Assembly (NCBI GenBank): GCA_003345555.1
Contig: PRDJ01000001.1
Span: forward strand, 1 to 64,000
Source: Candidatus Thorarchaeota archaeon
GTDB lineage: Archaea; Asgardarchaeota; Thorarchaeia; Thorarchaeales; Thorarchaeaceae
Length of the DNA stretch: 64,000 nt
Direction: 5' to 3'
Made by a program: the position numbers and the translations under genes. Under the pieces are notes generated by a model, which made no database searches, was not told the origin of the DNA, and worked only from the letters and a program-made list of their open reading frames with translations. Each line of letters starts with the position of its first letter. The stretch's first letter is position 1. Below are positions 17,003 through 24,992 of this stretch, in pieces.

Positions 17003-18520
17003 GTGCAGATTCTATTTGCTCAGCAAATCATCGACATGCTTCCCCTCGGCATACTTCCATTCATGCTTATACTCCCTCTCATCGCCTCAGTTATCGCCTA
17101 TGCTGTTCGCGGACGAGCCGCAAGGATTCTCACGCTTACTGTAACAGTTACTGAGCTACTCCTTTCATTTGTTCTTGCAATGGCAATCAATCCCGCCATA
17201 ATTAGTGGCGACCCAAACGCAGGTATGAAGTATCTCTGGAACTTCGTCATGGGACAGATTGTATCAGGCGGAGGCTCTACAGAACTCCAGATTGCACTCG
17301 GTGTTGACGGCATCTCGGTTGCCATGATCGTGCTGTCCAATTTCGTAGTGATGATAGCCACAATCAGCTCGAATCACATACACAAGTCCGAGGGCCTGTA
17401 CTATGCTCTAATGCTCCTTTTGCAGGTGGGGCTTATCGGAGTATTCATGTCCCTTGACCTCATTGGATTCTTCATCTTCTGGGAGCTAGTCCTGATTCCA
17501 ATGTTCTTCATCATCGGGCGATGGGGTGAGGAAGGTTGCCAGCATGCTGCTATCAAGTTCTTCATCTACACTCATCTTGGCTCTGCGGTGATGCTCGTCG
17601 CCTTCTTCGTTCTGTACTTCGTAGCCGTCCCACATACCTTTGACATGATAGCGCTCCGGAGTATGGGGCTGCCTCCAATGGTTCAGCTTGGATTTGCACT
17701 TGCAGTGTTCATGGGCGCGGGTGTGAAGCTGCCTGTCTGGCCGCTGCACAACTGGCTGCCGTGGGCTCATGTAAAAGCTCCGACACCTGGCTCTGTGATT
17801 CTTGCTGGCATACTCCTGAAGATGGGCGGTTACGGATTCATTCGGCTTGGGGTTTGGATGGTTCCAGACGCCTTTGCGAGATTGAGTATTCCACTCGCCG
17901 TGCTTGCGGTGTTCACGTGTATCTATGCGGCGTTCACAGCGATGGCTCAGACCGACCTAAAGAGTATGGTCGCCTACACTTCGATAAATCACATGGCTTG
18001 GGTTTTGCTCGGCGTTGCCATAGGGACAGCCACAGCACTACAGGGAGCAGTCTACATGATGGTCTCTCATGGAGTTATCATCTCCGTCATGTTCATTGTT
18101 GCAGGACAGCTCAAGTACTCCGCAGGTTCCAGAGAAATCCCCCAAGTCAAAGGATTGATGGTGCAAGCTCCGCGATTGGCGTCAGTGTTCATCTTTGCAT
18201 CATTTGCCACGTTCGGCCTTCCGGGTCTGAGTGGGTTCATCGCAGAGGCACTGATTCTTTTTGGATCGGTGAAGGTTTACGTATGGACTGCGTTAATCAC
18301 TCTGGGAGTGTTTCTGACAGTAGGCTACATTCTGTGGACATTGAACAGAATCGTATTCAGTGATGCTAACCCTGAGAAGCCGGTGACGGAGGCACCTTGG
18401 AGCGACCTTATTGCGCCCTTGATTACACTGATACCGGTAGTTATCTTGGGAGTGTGGCCTGACCTCCTGCTCGGGTTAGTGTCGCCGGTAGTTTCTTTCA
18501 TTGTTGGGGGTGTGCCATAG
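17003..18520 (+). CDS. nuoM: Complex I subunit NuoM
   Basis: 505 aa, GTG start immediately after the nuoL stop. About 14 transmembrane helices with all four expected charged residues: helix 5 Glu (FIFWELVLIPMFFII), helix 7 Lys (GAGVKLPVWPLHNWLPWAH), helix 8 Lys (LAGILLKMGGYGFIRLG) and helix 12 Glu (LPGLSGFIAEALILFG). It is the canonical ND4-type pump, closer to textbook NuoM than the extra gene at 13261. Confidence 0.93.
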   Translation: MQILFAQQIIDMLPLGILPFMLILPLIASVIAYAVRGRAARILTLTVTVTELLLSFVLAMAINPAIISGDPNAGMKYLWNFVMGQIVSGGGSTELQIALGVDGISVAMIVLSNFVVMIATISSNHIHKSEGLYYALMLLLQVGLIGVFMSLDLIGFFIFWELVLIPMFFIIGRWGEEGCQHAAIKFFIYTHLGSAVMLVAFFVLYFVAVPHTFDMIALRSMGLPPMVQLGFALAVFMGAGVKLPVWPLHNWLPWAHVKAPTPGSVILAGILLKMGGYGFIRLGVWMVPDAFARLSIPLAVLAVFTCIYAAFTAMAQTDLKSMVAYTSINHMAWVLLGVAIGTATALQGAVYMMVSHGVIISVMFIVAGQLKYSAGSREIPQVKGLMVQAPRLASVFIFASFATFGLPGLSGFIAEALILFGSVKVYVWTALITLGVFLTVGYILWTLNRIVFSDANPEKPVTEAPWSDLIAPLITLIPVVILGVWPDLLLGLVSPVVSFIVGGVP

Positions 18521-20019
18521 TGTTTCAGCTTTTCACACCGATTGTCGATCTCATACGCGCCATTCTGAGTCCTATCACGCAGCAATTGCTTCAGTTCATC
18601 CCCTCAGATTGGCTTGGGTCAATGCCGGCTCTTACTCTTGTCGGGTTTGCAGTGATTGCCTTGGTCGTGGGCATTCGATGGAACCCGCTTCCTGTCAGCT
18701 TCATTGGAGTGCTGGTGGTTACAATCGAAATGATTGTTCTTGACCCGGTGTCCTCTTTTGGCGGCCTGTTCGTTAGAGATGCGTTTTCTGACTTCTTCAT
18801 TTACATCATTCTGATAGTCGGCTTCCTTGTCTTGATGTCATCCACCCTCCACAGCGGAGACCAGGGTCCTTACAACTTCCTACTGCTCATGTCGTTTGCA
18901 GGAGCTATCTTGGTAGTGACGGCTACCGATCTCATTGCATTGTTTCTTGCGTGGGAACTGATGTCCACCCCCACCTACGTTCTTACTGCGCTGAGTCCGA
19001 ATCGTGGAGCTGTCGATGGAGCAACGAAGTACTTCGTTATGGGCCTGATGGCCACGACACTCATGATATTCGGAATCGCTCTTGTTTATGGTGTCACAGG
19101 CCAAACTAGTCTATCAGTGCTGTCGTCGACTGTCGCGACAATCTGGAGTTCCGGCCCTGGACTATCCCCAGCGGCATACACTCTGATGCTCGCCATGATT
19201 CTCTTCGTGATATCATTCGGATTCAAAGTCGGCATCTTTCCCGGTTGGATGTGGGTACCTGATACCTATTCGACTGCTGACGGCAGTGTTACGTCGTATC
19301 TAGCAGGTGCGACTAAGAAAGCGGGTGTCAGCGCACTTGTCCGAATCTTGATGGTTGCGTTCATTGTTGCAAGGCTCAGCTGGGCTCCCCTAATAGTCGG
19401 AGTATCGATTCTAACTATGGTAATTGGAAATGTGCTCGCATTGGCGCAACGTAAAATCATGCGGATGCTGGCATACTCGAGTATTGCGATGATGGGCTAC
19501 TTGATGATAGGGCTCGCTGCAGGCACGGAACTCGGTGTAGCTGCGGCTTTCTTCCAAGCTTTTGTTCACGCTCTGATGAAGACAGGAGCTTTCATCTTGG
19601 TTTGGACAATCTCAGTGCGTTTGGCCCGGGATGTCACATACGACGACCTAGCGGGATTGAGTCAGAGGGCTCCGCTTGCGTCAGCGATGTTCGCAGTACT
19701 GATGCTTGCTCTTGCAGGGATGCCACTGACTGCTGGCTTTTGGTCCAAACTTATACTGTTTCAGAGTGCTGTTGAGGTCGGTATGTGGTGGCTTGCTCTG
19801 ATTGGGCTCCTGAATTCGGTGTTCTCATTGGGTTACTACCTAAGAGTGCTGAAGTACTGCTACATGATCGAACCGAAGGATGGATCTCCGCTGAAGCTTG
19901 CTAGCGTTCCGGTCATGGCTGTTGTTCTATGCGTTGTTGGTGTTATCGCATTCTTTGTCTTTCCGGGTGCCATCCTCGACTACGCGATTGGGGCTGCCGC
20001 AGGAATCGTGGTACCCTAG
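18520..20019 (+). CDS. nuoN: Complex I subunit NuoN
   Basis: 499 aa, GTG start sharing one base with the nuoM stop. About 14 transmembrane helices with helix 5 Glu (FLAWELMSTPTYVLTAL), helix 7 Lys (SFGFKVGIFPGWMWVPD), helix 8 Lys pair (LAGATKKAGVSALVRI) and helix 12 Lys (GMPLTAGFWSKLILFQ), all as in NuoN/ND2. Last gene of the operon; a stem-loop follows its stop. Confidence 0.92.
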   Translation: MFQLFTPIVDLIRAILSPITQQLLQFIPSDWLGSMPALTLVGFAVIALVVGIRWNPLPVSFIGVLVVTIEMIVLDPVSSFGGLFVRDAFSDFFIYIILIVGFLVLMSSTLHSGDQGPYNFLLLMSFAGAILVVTATDLIALFLAWELMSTPTYVLTALSPNRGAVDGATKYFVMGLMATTLMIFGIALVYGVTGQTSLSVLSSTVATIWSSGPGLSPAAYTLMLAMILFVISFGFKVGIFPGWMWVPDTYSTADGSVTSYLAGATKKAGVSALVRILMVAFIVARLSWAPLIVGVSILTMVIGNVLALAQRKIMRMLAYSSIAMMGYLMIGLAAGTELGVAAAFFQAFVHALMKTGAFILVWTISVRLARDVTYDDLAGLSQRAPLASAMFAVLMLALAGMPLTAGFWSKLILFQSAVEVGMWWLALIGLLNSVFSLGYYLRVLKYCYMIEPKDGSPLKLASVPVMAVVLCVVGVIAFFVFPGAILDYAIGAAAGIVVP

Positions 20020-20020
20020 A

Positions 20021-20046
20021 GTAGTTAGTTGCCGCTCAACAACTAC
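20021..20046 (+). terminator. Possible 3' stem-loop of the nuo operon
   Basis: GTAGTTAGTTG and CAACAACTAC pair with ten base pairs and one bulged A around the loop CCGCT, starting two bases after the nuoN stop. No long T-run follows, so it may be an RNA-stabilising or processing hairpin and not a terminator. Confidence 0.35.
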
Positions 20047-20168
20047 GGGTCTTCCGACCGAGTCAATCTTGTCCTGTAGGTCCGGACCCACAAACGATAA
20101 ATGAAAAGGCCAAGATTATGATGTAACCCTGCATTGTCTGGGTTAATGAAAGACATGGTGCAAAATCT

Positions 20169-20615
20169 ATGGGATTTCTGAGTAAACTTCAGGCGCCGAA
20201 GGCAACCGTAGCAGTGATTCTCGACAAGGGAACCTACAGTCTCAGAGAGCCGCTGCAAGGTAAGCTTGACGTCTCGTCATCCGAGGAGTTCGACGCGGAC
20301 GAACTGCGTATTGAGTTCTGGGTTAGTGAATGGACTAAGGCCACCCAACAGAAACAGGTCGGACAGCAGACCGTACCCGTAACCGCCGAGCAAAACATCA
20401 AACTTCACCAAGGCAAGCTTACGGTGGCTGGAGGAAGACACTTTACATCTGGCTTCCGTGAAAGCATTCCGTTTAGTCTACCGTTGCCGTCAAACGTGCC
20501 CCCAACCTACCGCGGTCAAAACGCCCGCAACACTTGGATGATGAAAGCCGTAATAGGTGTCAAAGGCCGACCTGATGTAGAGACGCGAGATATGGAAGTC
20601 GTCATCACCTATTGA
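20169..20615 (+). CDS. Arrestin-fold protein (arrestin/Spo0M/Vps26-like)
   Basis: 148 aa, soluble, predicted all-beta. The pattern LDKGTYSLREPLQGKLDV near the start and the middle signature IPFSLPLPSNVPPTYRG correspond to the arrestin N-domain, where a prolyl-rich turn follows a hydrophobic strand. The end, DVETRDMEVVITY, resembles Spo0M-type and arrestin-domain proteins. In eukaryotes this fold underlies arrestins and the retromer subunit Vps26; related proteins occur in bacteria and archaea. Only one arrestin lobe is present. It lies alone, 150 bases after the nuo operon, with GATAAATG about 75 bases upstream as a possible TATA box. Partner and role are unknown. Confidence 0.7.
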   Translation: MGFLSKLQAPKATVAVILDKGTYSLREPLQGKLDVSSSEEFDADELRIEFWVSEWTKATQQKQVGQQTVPVTAEQNIKLHQGKLTVAGGRHFTSGFRESIPFSLPLPSNVPPTYRGQNARNTWMMKAVIGVKGRPDVETRDMEVVITY

Positions 20616-20681
20616 GCAAACGGCAAGCTCGCACACTAGGATTTCCAGTTCAAGATATTTCTGAAAATACTGTGAGGACGA

Positions 20682-20720
20682 ATGAAGCCGCACATCGATA
20701 TGGCGGTAGTACGGCTTCAT
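20682..20720. repeat. 9-base inverted repeat with 21-base loop
   Basis: ATGAAGCCG (20682-20690) and CGGCTTCAT (20712-20720) are perfect complements. It is located in the 263-base gap between the arrestin-like gene and the gene at 20879. Both an RNA hairpin and an operator are possible; nothing else is seen in the gap. Confidence 0.4.
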
Positions 20721-20878
20721 GCCTCTCATCTGCATGCATCATACAGCTTTCTTTCGGGTCTTAGGGACTGCGGAAGGCGCAGCATAGATTCTCAGAGAGC
20801 ACACGCGCGCTTGCTTTGAAGACTGCACTTATTACATGCTGCCTGCGCTTGCATGTCGTCCGAGGCTTCAGGTGGTGC

Positions 20879-21517
20879 ATGAAGACGGGATGGCTCGAGA
20901 AGTTTAGTAAAGGCCTTGAGAAACATGCTGGCAGGTCTGTAAGGAGCAAAGTCATGGTCACAGCTCCGGATCCTTCTACCAAGATGACTCCTAAGCAGAT
21001 GACTGATTGGGTTCTCGCCGCGATTGATAGGCTTGACACACTGGTGCCTGACGCAGAGACGCGTCGAAGCATTATGTTGTGCTGTTCTGACTTGTTCCCT
21101 CAAGAGAGAATACAGAGGGTTCGTGAGGAGTACGAGAGAACGGGCAGCATGGAGGAGCTACTCAAGTGGATGCATCAAGATAGCTCATGGAAGGGGCTCG
21201 CATATTACGAGTACCCGAAGCGCGAGGAGAACACCATATATGTGACCAAGGTTCCCTACAACCCCAAGGGCTTTCGAGAAGCCACGGACCCCGTACGCAA
21301 ACGTGCTTCCTACTGCCATTGTCCCTTGATTCGCCCTGCCATACGTAGCGGCACCCCTGTTTCCCCGACCTTCTGCCTGTGTGGATCGGGCTGGTACAAG
21401 TCACTGTGGGAAGGTGTATTGGGTAAACCTGTGCGTGTCGAGATCTTGGAGGCCGTCAGCCAAGGCGCTGAGCACTGCACATTTGCGATTCACCTTCCGC
21501 CGGGCACAAATCCCTAG
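20879..21517 (+). CDS. Cysteine-containing protein with V4R/DUF6144-like C terminus
   Basis: 212 aa from the ATG at 20879, preceded by AGGTGG; an in-frame start at 20816 adds an unlikely segment. The N-terminal half is helical. The C-terminal half has YCHCPLIRPAIRSG, then FCLCGSGWYKSLWEGVLG and VEILEAVSQGAEHCTFAIHL. The order Cys-Gly-bulky segment, 'lgkpVrVEile', then Cys-x-Phe is typical of V4R-like and related small-molecule-binding domains, and the four clustered Cys could bind metal. Exact function unknown. Confidence 0.65.
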   Translation: MKTGWLEKFSKGLEKHAGRSVRSKVMVTAPDPSTKMTPKQMTDWVLAAIDRLDTLVPDAETRRSIMLCCSDLFPQERIQRVREEYERTGSMEELLKWMHQDSSWKGLAYYEYPKREENTIYVTKVPYNPKGFREATDPVRKRASYCHCPLIRPAIRSGTPVSPTFCLCGSGWYKSLWEGVLGKPVRVEILEAVSQGAEHCTFAIHLPPGTNP

Positions 21518-21544
21518 CATCCGTCCGACAGCACGACCAGCGAT

Positions 21545-22168
21545 TCAGGCCAGCAACAGGACAATGATAGCCCTGACGATGAATACGTAGACCAAATGCA
21601 ATGCGATGACCACTAAGGTAAGGACCATGAAGAGTGCCGCGTTTGTCCTTGGTGTAGCTTTTCTACCCTCCGTCCACCTGTAGAAGAAGATGAATAGGAA
21701 TGCCGCCCCTGCCCACCCAAAGGGGACAATAGCGGGCATTTCGTACAGCACTCTGACAGCCTCAGGCGGCCACACCCACCATAGAGTTTGAGCGGCTCCT
21801 GCAGCCACTTCAACCGGCAACGAAAGGGTGGCAGTTATGATTGCCGCCGTGAGAGGCACAATCCATCCGTTGTCCTTCCACTTCGGCGCGAAGGCCTCGA
21901 GCAGTCTGTTGCCAATCATCCAGCATGCGTAGAAAGATGCCGACCATCCGAATCCCATCATGATAGGAGCACTTCCAATGTAGAACGGATGGTTCGGATA
22001 GGTATACATGCCCGGCAACAGGGAAACGATGTTCTCTCTCAGAATGCCGAAGATGAATCCACCAATGAAGAAGCCGGCGGTTTGCCACTTGCCTCTGTAG
22101 AACCAACTGTGAATTATGCAAAGGAGGCAGCCGAGCATCACAGTGAGGGTTACGATTTCTGCGTACAT
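21545..22168 (-). CDS. Multi-pass membrane protein, unknown (weakly CruF-like)
   Basis: 207 aa with six or seven transmembrane helices. The segment NHPFYIGSAPIMMGFGWSAS and a later PFGWAGAAFLF recall integral-membrane carotenoid hydratases of the CruF type, but the match is weak and by eye. It follows the small membrane gene at 22170-22343 by one base on the same strand, so they form a pair. Confidence 0.6.
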   Translation of the reverse strand: MYAEIVTLTVMLGCLLCIIHSWFYRGKWQTAGFFIGGFIFGILRENIVSLLPGMYTYPNHPFYIGSAPIMMGFGWSASFYACWMIGNRLLEAFAPKWKDNGWIVPLTAAIITATLSLPVEVAAGAAQTLWWVWPPEAVRVLYEMPAIVPFGWAGAAFLFIFFYRWTEGRKATPRTNAALFMVLTLVVIALHLVYVFIVRAIIVLLLA

Positions 22169-22169
22169 T

Positions 22170-22343
22170 CTAGGCCCTCCTCGTTTTCAGTATGGCTCCA
22201 AGCCACAGGACGAGGACGAGCAGTATAGGGACAACTGACACAAGTCTCGTCGTATCTCCGATGATGACAATGTCAACACCGGACATAGCTAGGATTACGA
22301 GCAGAATCGCAGATACTGGTAGAAGCTCCTTCAGGTAATTCAC
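22170..22343 (-). CDS. Very small two-helix membrane protein
   Basis: 57 aa if the GTG at 22343 is used. The open frame extends to 22448, but that part runs through an AT-rich intergenic stretch, so I prefer the shorter form. Two hydrophobic helices flank DIVIIGDTTRLVS; the tail is LKTRRA. Its stop nearly touches the start of the next minus-strand gene. Small size makes the call tentative. Confidence 0.45.
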   Translation of the reverse strand: MNYLKELLPVSAILLVILAMSGVDIVIIGDTTRLVSVVPILLVLVLWLGAILKTRRA

Positions 22344-22478
22344 CAAGAACACCAAGTTTGAGGAATCAATCAATCGGACTGAAAAGGATTTTTGAAGAAA
22401 ACATAGATTCAGGGTTAATCGTAACAAAGATAAGAAAGCTAAGTACACAAAGCATGAAAGTTTGGTAGCGTGATTATC

Positions 22479-22868
22479 ATGCCAGGGGAAATATCGAAAC
22501 TAGCGAAGTACATCTTTCTGCTCTTCTTCATTGTAACACTGATTTTCGGAGTTGTCTGGTTCTTTGCACCAGAATATTGGAATTCCATCTCAGGATGGCC
22601 TTCAGAGATAGCCTCAGGCCGCATAGTGGGGATGGCGGTTCTTGTGATGGCAATAGGCTCGATTCTGGCCTTTCGCGCATCTTCTTGGCAGCAGGTTGAG
22701 CTATATGTCATCATGGCATTGCTCTTCAACTTCCTAGGTGTTGTGGGGATGCTCTGGAACGTTCTGACGATGCCAACGCTTCCTTGGATTGCTTGGGTCT
22801 TGATCGGGCTTAATGCGCTGTTTGGGGTGCTGTATCTCTATATCTATTTCACGCAAAAGAAGGTCTAG
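22479..22868 (+). CDS. Four-helix small membrane protein, unknown function
   Basis: 129 aa from the ATG at 22479; a GTG at 22470 in frame would add three residues. Four transmembrane helices with short loops (first helix about residues 12-31, containing FFIVTLIFGVVWFFAPEYW). The helix-APEYW-loop layout resembles uncharacterised four-helix proteins annotated only as hypothetical. It is divergent from the membrane pair at 21545-22343. Confidence 0.6.
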   Translation: MPGEISKLAKYIFLLFFIVTLIFGVVWFFAPEYWNSISGWPSEIASGRIVGMAVLVMAIGSILAFRASSWQQVELYVIMALLFNFLGVVGMLWNVLTMPTLPWIAWVLIGLNALFGVLYLYIYFTQKKV

Positions 22869-22978
22869 GGGCTTCTGAGATCTCGGAGACCTGCTCTGAA
22901 CCACGCTGGGTGTCGCCCGGCGGTATTAGCGGAGCGTCACGTCCCCGCCGAAGGAAGATTGCGTCCTCCGAATGAGAC

Positions 22979-22994
22979 GTTTGGTCGACCAAAC
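22979..22994. repeat. Perfect 16-base palindrome upstream of GIY-YIG gene
   Basis: GTTTGGTCGACCAAAC reads identically on both strands. It lies 34 bases upstream of a TATA box (23028) and 71 bases upstream of the GIY-YIG start, a fair position for an activator or repressor site. Confidence 0.45.
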
Positions 22995-23027
22995 CGTGAC
23001 ACTTCTATCACGCTGGAATCACAGAGG

Positions 23028-23035
23028 TTTTTATC
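23028..23035 (+). promoter_or_regulatory. TATA box of the GIY-YIG gene
   Basis: TTTTTATC lies about 33 bases before the ATG at 23065. Initiation about 25 bases downstream leaves a leader of under 10 bases, which supports that ATG over the upstream in-frame starts. Confidence 0.5.
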
Positions 23036-23064
23036 AACGTGGAACCAAGAGCCAGCCCATTCCC

Positions 23065-23358
23065 ATGACCAAGTACTTCGTCTATGTAATAGAGACCGAG
23101 GACCACACCTACTATACAGGCCAGACAAACGATCTATTGAGACGTTTCAAGGAGCACGTGGCTCGAAAGTCGCATTCGGCATCGTATTTCCGGATGCATC
23201 CACCAAAGTACTTGGTCTATCTTGAGGAAGTTGACAGCCGGGCCAAAGCATTGCGCCGTGAACGTCAGATCAAACTGCATCGGCGGCTCAAGATGAGCCT
23301 GATAGGTAGTCGCCGTGATTTGCTGGAAGTGATAGACTCCGAAGCCAGCTACAAGTAA
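23065..23358 (+). CDS. GIY-YIG endonuclease-domain protein (UPF0213/YhbQ type)
   Basis: 97 aa, about the size of the family. The order YFVYVIETEDHTYYTGQ (the GIY..YIG pair in the form YVI..YTG), NDLLRRFKEH with the catalytic-type Arg, and RAKALRRERQIK with the Glu/Lys region match single-domain UPF0213 proteins. These are structure-specific or genome-maintenance nucleases in the few studied cases. The family is common in bacteria and occurs in archaea. It stands alone behind its own promoter. Confidence 0.85.
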   Translation: MTKYFVYVIETEDHTYYTGQTNDLLRRFKEHVARKSHSASYFRMHPPKYLVYLEEVDSRAKALRRERQIKLHRRLKMSLIGSRRDLLEVIDSEASYK

Positions 23359-23413
23359 GTCTCGAAGCTTTCATATCTCCCGCAATTCTACTAGCCTGCT
23401 AAGTGAGAGGCAG

Positions 23414-24934
23414 ATGACACAGCTGGTCGCAGCAATAGATGCTGGTACTTCCGGCGTCCGTTCCGTGCTATTCAGAACCAATGGCGCGGTCGTGGCGATG
23501 GCCTATGAGGAGTTCGCTAGCTACTACCCCAATCCCTCGTGGGTTGAACAGGACGCGTCTGCTTGGTGGGTCGCAGCGGGGAAGACTATGGCACGGGCGC
23601 TCAAGGAAGCTCACGCCAGTGCGAATGACATTGTCAGTGTTAGTGCAACAAACCAGCGTGAAACCATTGTCCCGATTGACAATGTTGGCAATCCTCTTCG
23701 CCGAGCTATTGTCTGGCAGGACAGGAGGACAGTTCGCCAGTGCGATTGGATCAAAGCTCAGGTCCCACCGGACGAAGTATACTCAATCACCGGTCTCACG
23801 ATTGACCCGTACTTCTCGGCGCCGAAAATCCTGTGGATAAAGGAGAAGGAACCCGCGACGTTCAAGGCGGCGACGAAGTTCCTTCTCGTTCACGACTTCA
23901 TAATCTACAAGCTCACTGGTCGAACCATCACAGACTTCTCTAACGCAAGCCGGACTATGTTATTCGACTTGAAGCAGGCCAATTGGTCCGACAGGCTTCT
24001 TGGCAAATTCGGGATTCCCAAGGAAAAGCTGCCGGACCCCGTGGCACCCGGAATGCGCGTGGGTGAAATCACTCCTGAGGCTGGGAAGTCGATTCATTTG
24101 AAGCAGGGTACACCTGTTGTTGCTGGGGGTGGCGATCAGCAGTGTGCAGCCCTCGGTGTCGGGGTCGTAAGACCGGGTTCGATTAAGACAACAACAGGAA
24201 CTGGGACATTCATGCTCGCATATTCCCAAACACCGCGGCTCGATTCAAAGAGACGGGTTTTATGCAGCCGTCATGTGGTTCCTGATGCCTTCGTCATAGA
24301 GGCAAGCATGTTCACAACCGGTTCTGCTCTGCGCTGGTTCCGTGACAATCTTGGCAATGAAGAATGCGAAGCAGCGAGCAAGCGCGGAGTGGACCCTTAT
24401 GACATTATCACAGAGAAGGCGAGCACGATACAGGCGGGATCGGAAGGGGTCGTTCACATTCCACATCTTGCAGGCGCGGGTGCTCCTTATTGGAATCCCA
24501 GTGCACGCGGGGTCTTCGCGGGTCTCGCCTTAGGTCACACGAGAGAGCATCTGATGCGTGCCATACTTGAGGGCGTGTGCTACGACATTCGTACGAATCT
24601 TGAGGTAATGCGGGAGCTGGGACTAGCCACGTCCGAGGTGCGTGTCACTGGCGGGGCGGCACGTAGTGAAGTCTGGATGCAGATTCAGGCCGATGTCCTG
24701 GGTGTGCCAGTCATTCGTACATCAATGGAGGAAGCTACGGCCCTAGGCGCCGCGATACTAGCATGTAAGGGCGTAGGCGTGTTCTCTTCGGTCGCTGACG
24801 CAGCAGAGGAGATGGTTCGTCCTCTACCCGCGCTTCAACCTTCACCTAGCAATCGTGCTGTATATGACCATGGCTTTGAAAAGTACAGGAAACTCTACAC
24901 CGCCCTCTCTGGATTCACTTGGGACTCTGCCTGA
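23414..24934 (+). CDS. FGGY-family carbohydrate kinase (glycerol/xylulose kinase type)
   Basis: 506 aa. The N-terminal ATPase-fold motif AAIDAGTSGVRSVLF, the substrate-side segment SVSATNQRETIVPID with AIVWQDRRT, and the C-terminal GGAARSEVWMQIQADVLG, then ATALGAAILA, are family signatures. The NQRET and WQDRRT forms lean toward glycerol kinase, but the loop usually diagnostic for glycerol is not exact, so xylulose or another polyol is possible. It converges with the LarA homologue. Glycerol or sugar phosphorylation and lactate metabolism would sit together here, an inference from neighbourhood. Confidence 0.88.
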   Translation: MTQLVAAIDAGTSGVRSVLFRTNGAVVAMAYEEFASYYPNPSWVEQDASAWWVAAGKTMARALKEAHASANDIVSVSATNQRETIVPIDNVGNPLRRAIVWQDRRTVRQCDWIKAQVPPDEVYSITGLTIDPYFSAPKILWIKEKEPATFKAATKFLLVHDFIIYKLTGRTITDFSNASRTMLFDLKQANWSDRLLGKFGIPKEKLPDPVAPGMRVGEITPEAGKSIHLKQGTPVVAGGGDQQCAALGVGVVRPGSIKTTTGTGTFMLAYSQTPRLDSKRRVLCSRHVVPDAFVIEASMFTTGSALRWFRDNLGNEECEAASKRGVDPYDIITEKASTIQAGSEGVVHIPHLAGAGAPYWNPSARGVFAGLALGHTREHLMRAILEGVCYDIRTNLEVMRELGLATSEVRVTGGAARSEVWMQIQADVLGVPVIRTSMEEATALGAAILACKGVGVFSSVADAAEEMVRPLPALQPSPSNRAVYDHGFEKYRKLYTALSGFTWDSA

Positions 24935-24992
24935 AGGGCCGAACGGAGAAGGAAGATCTGTGCTAAACTCCAACAGCGAGGGAGACTTCAGT

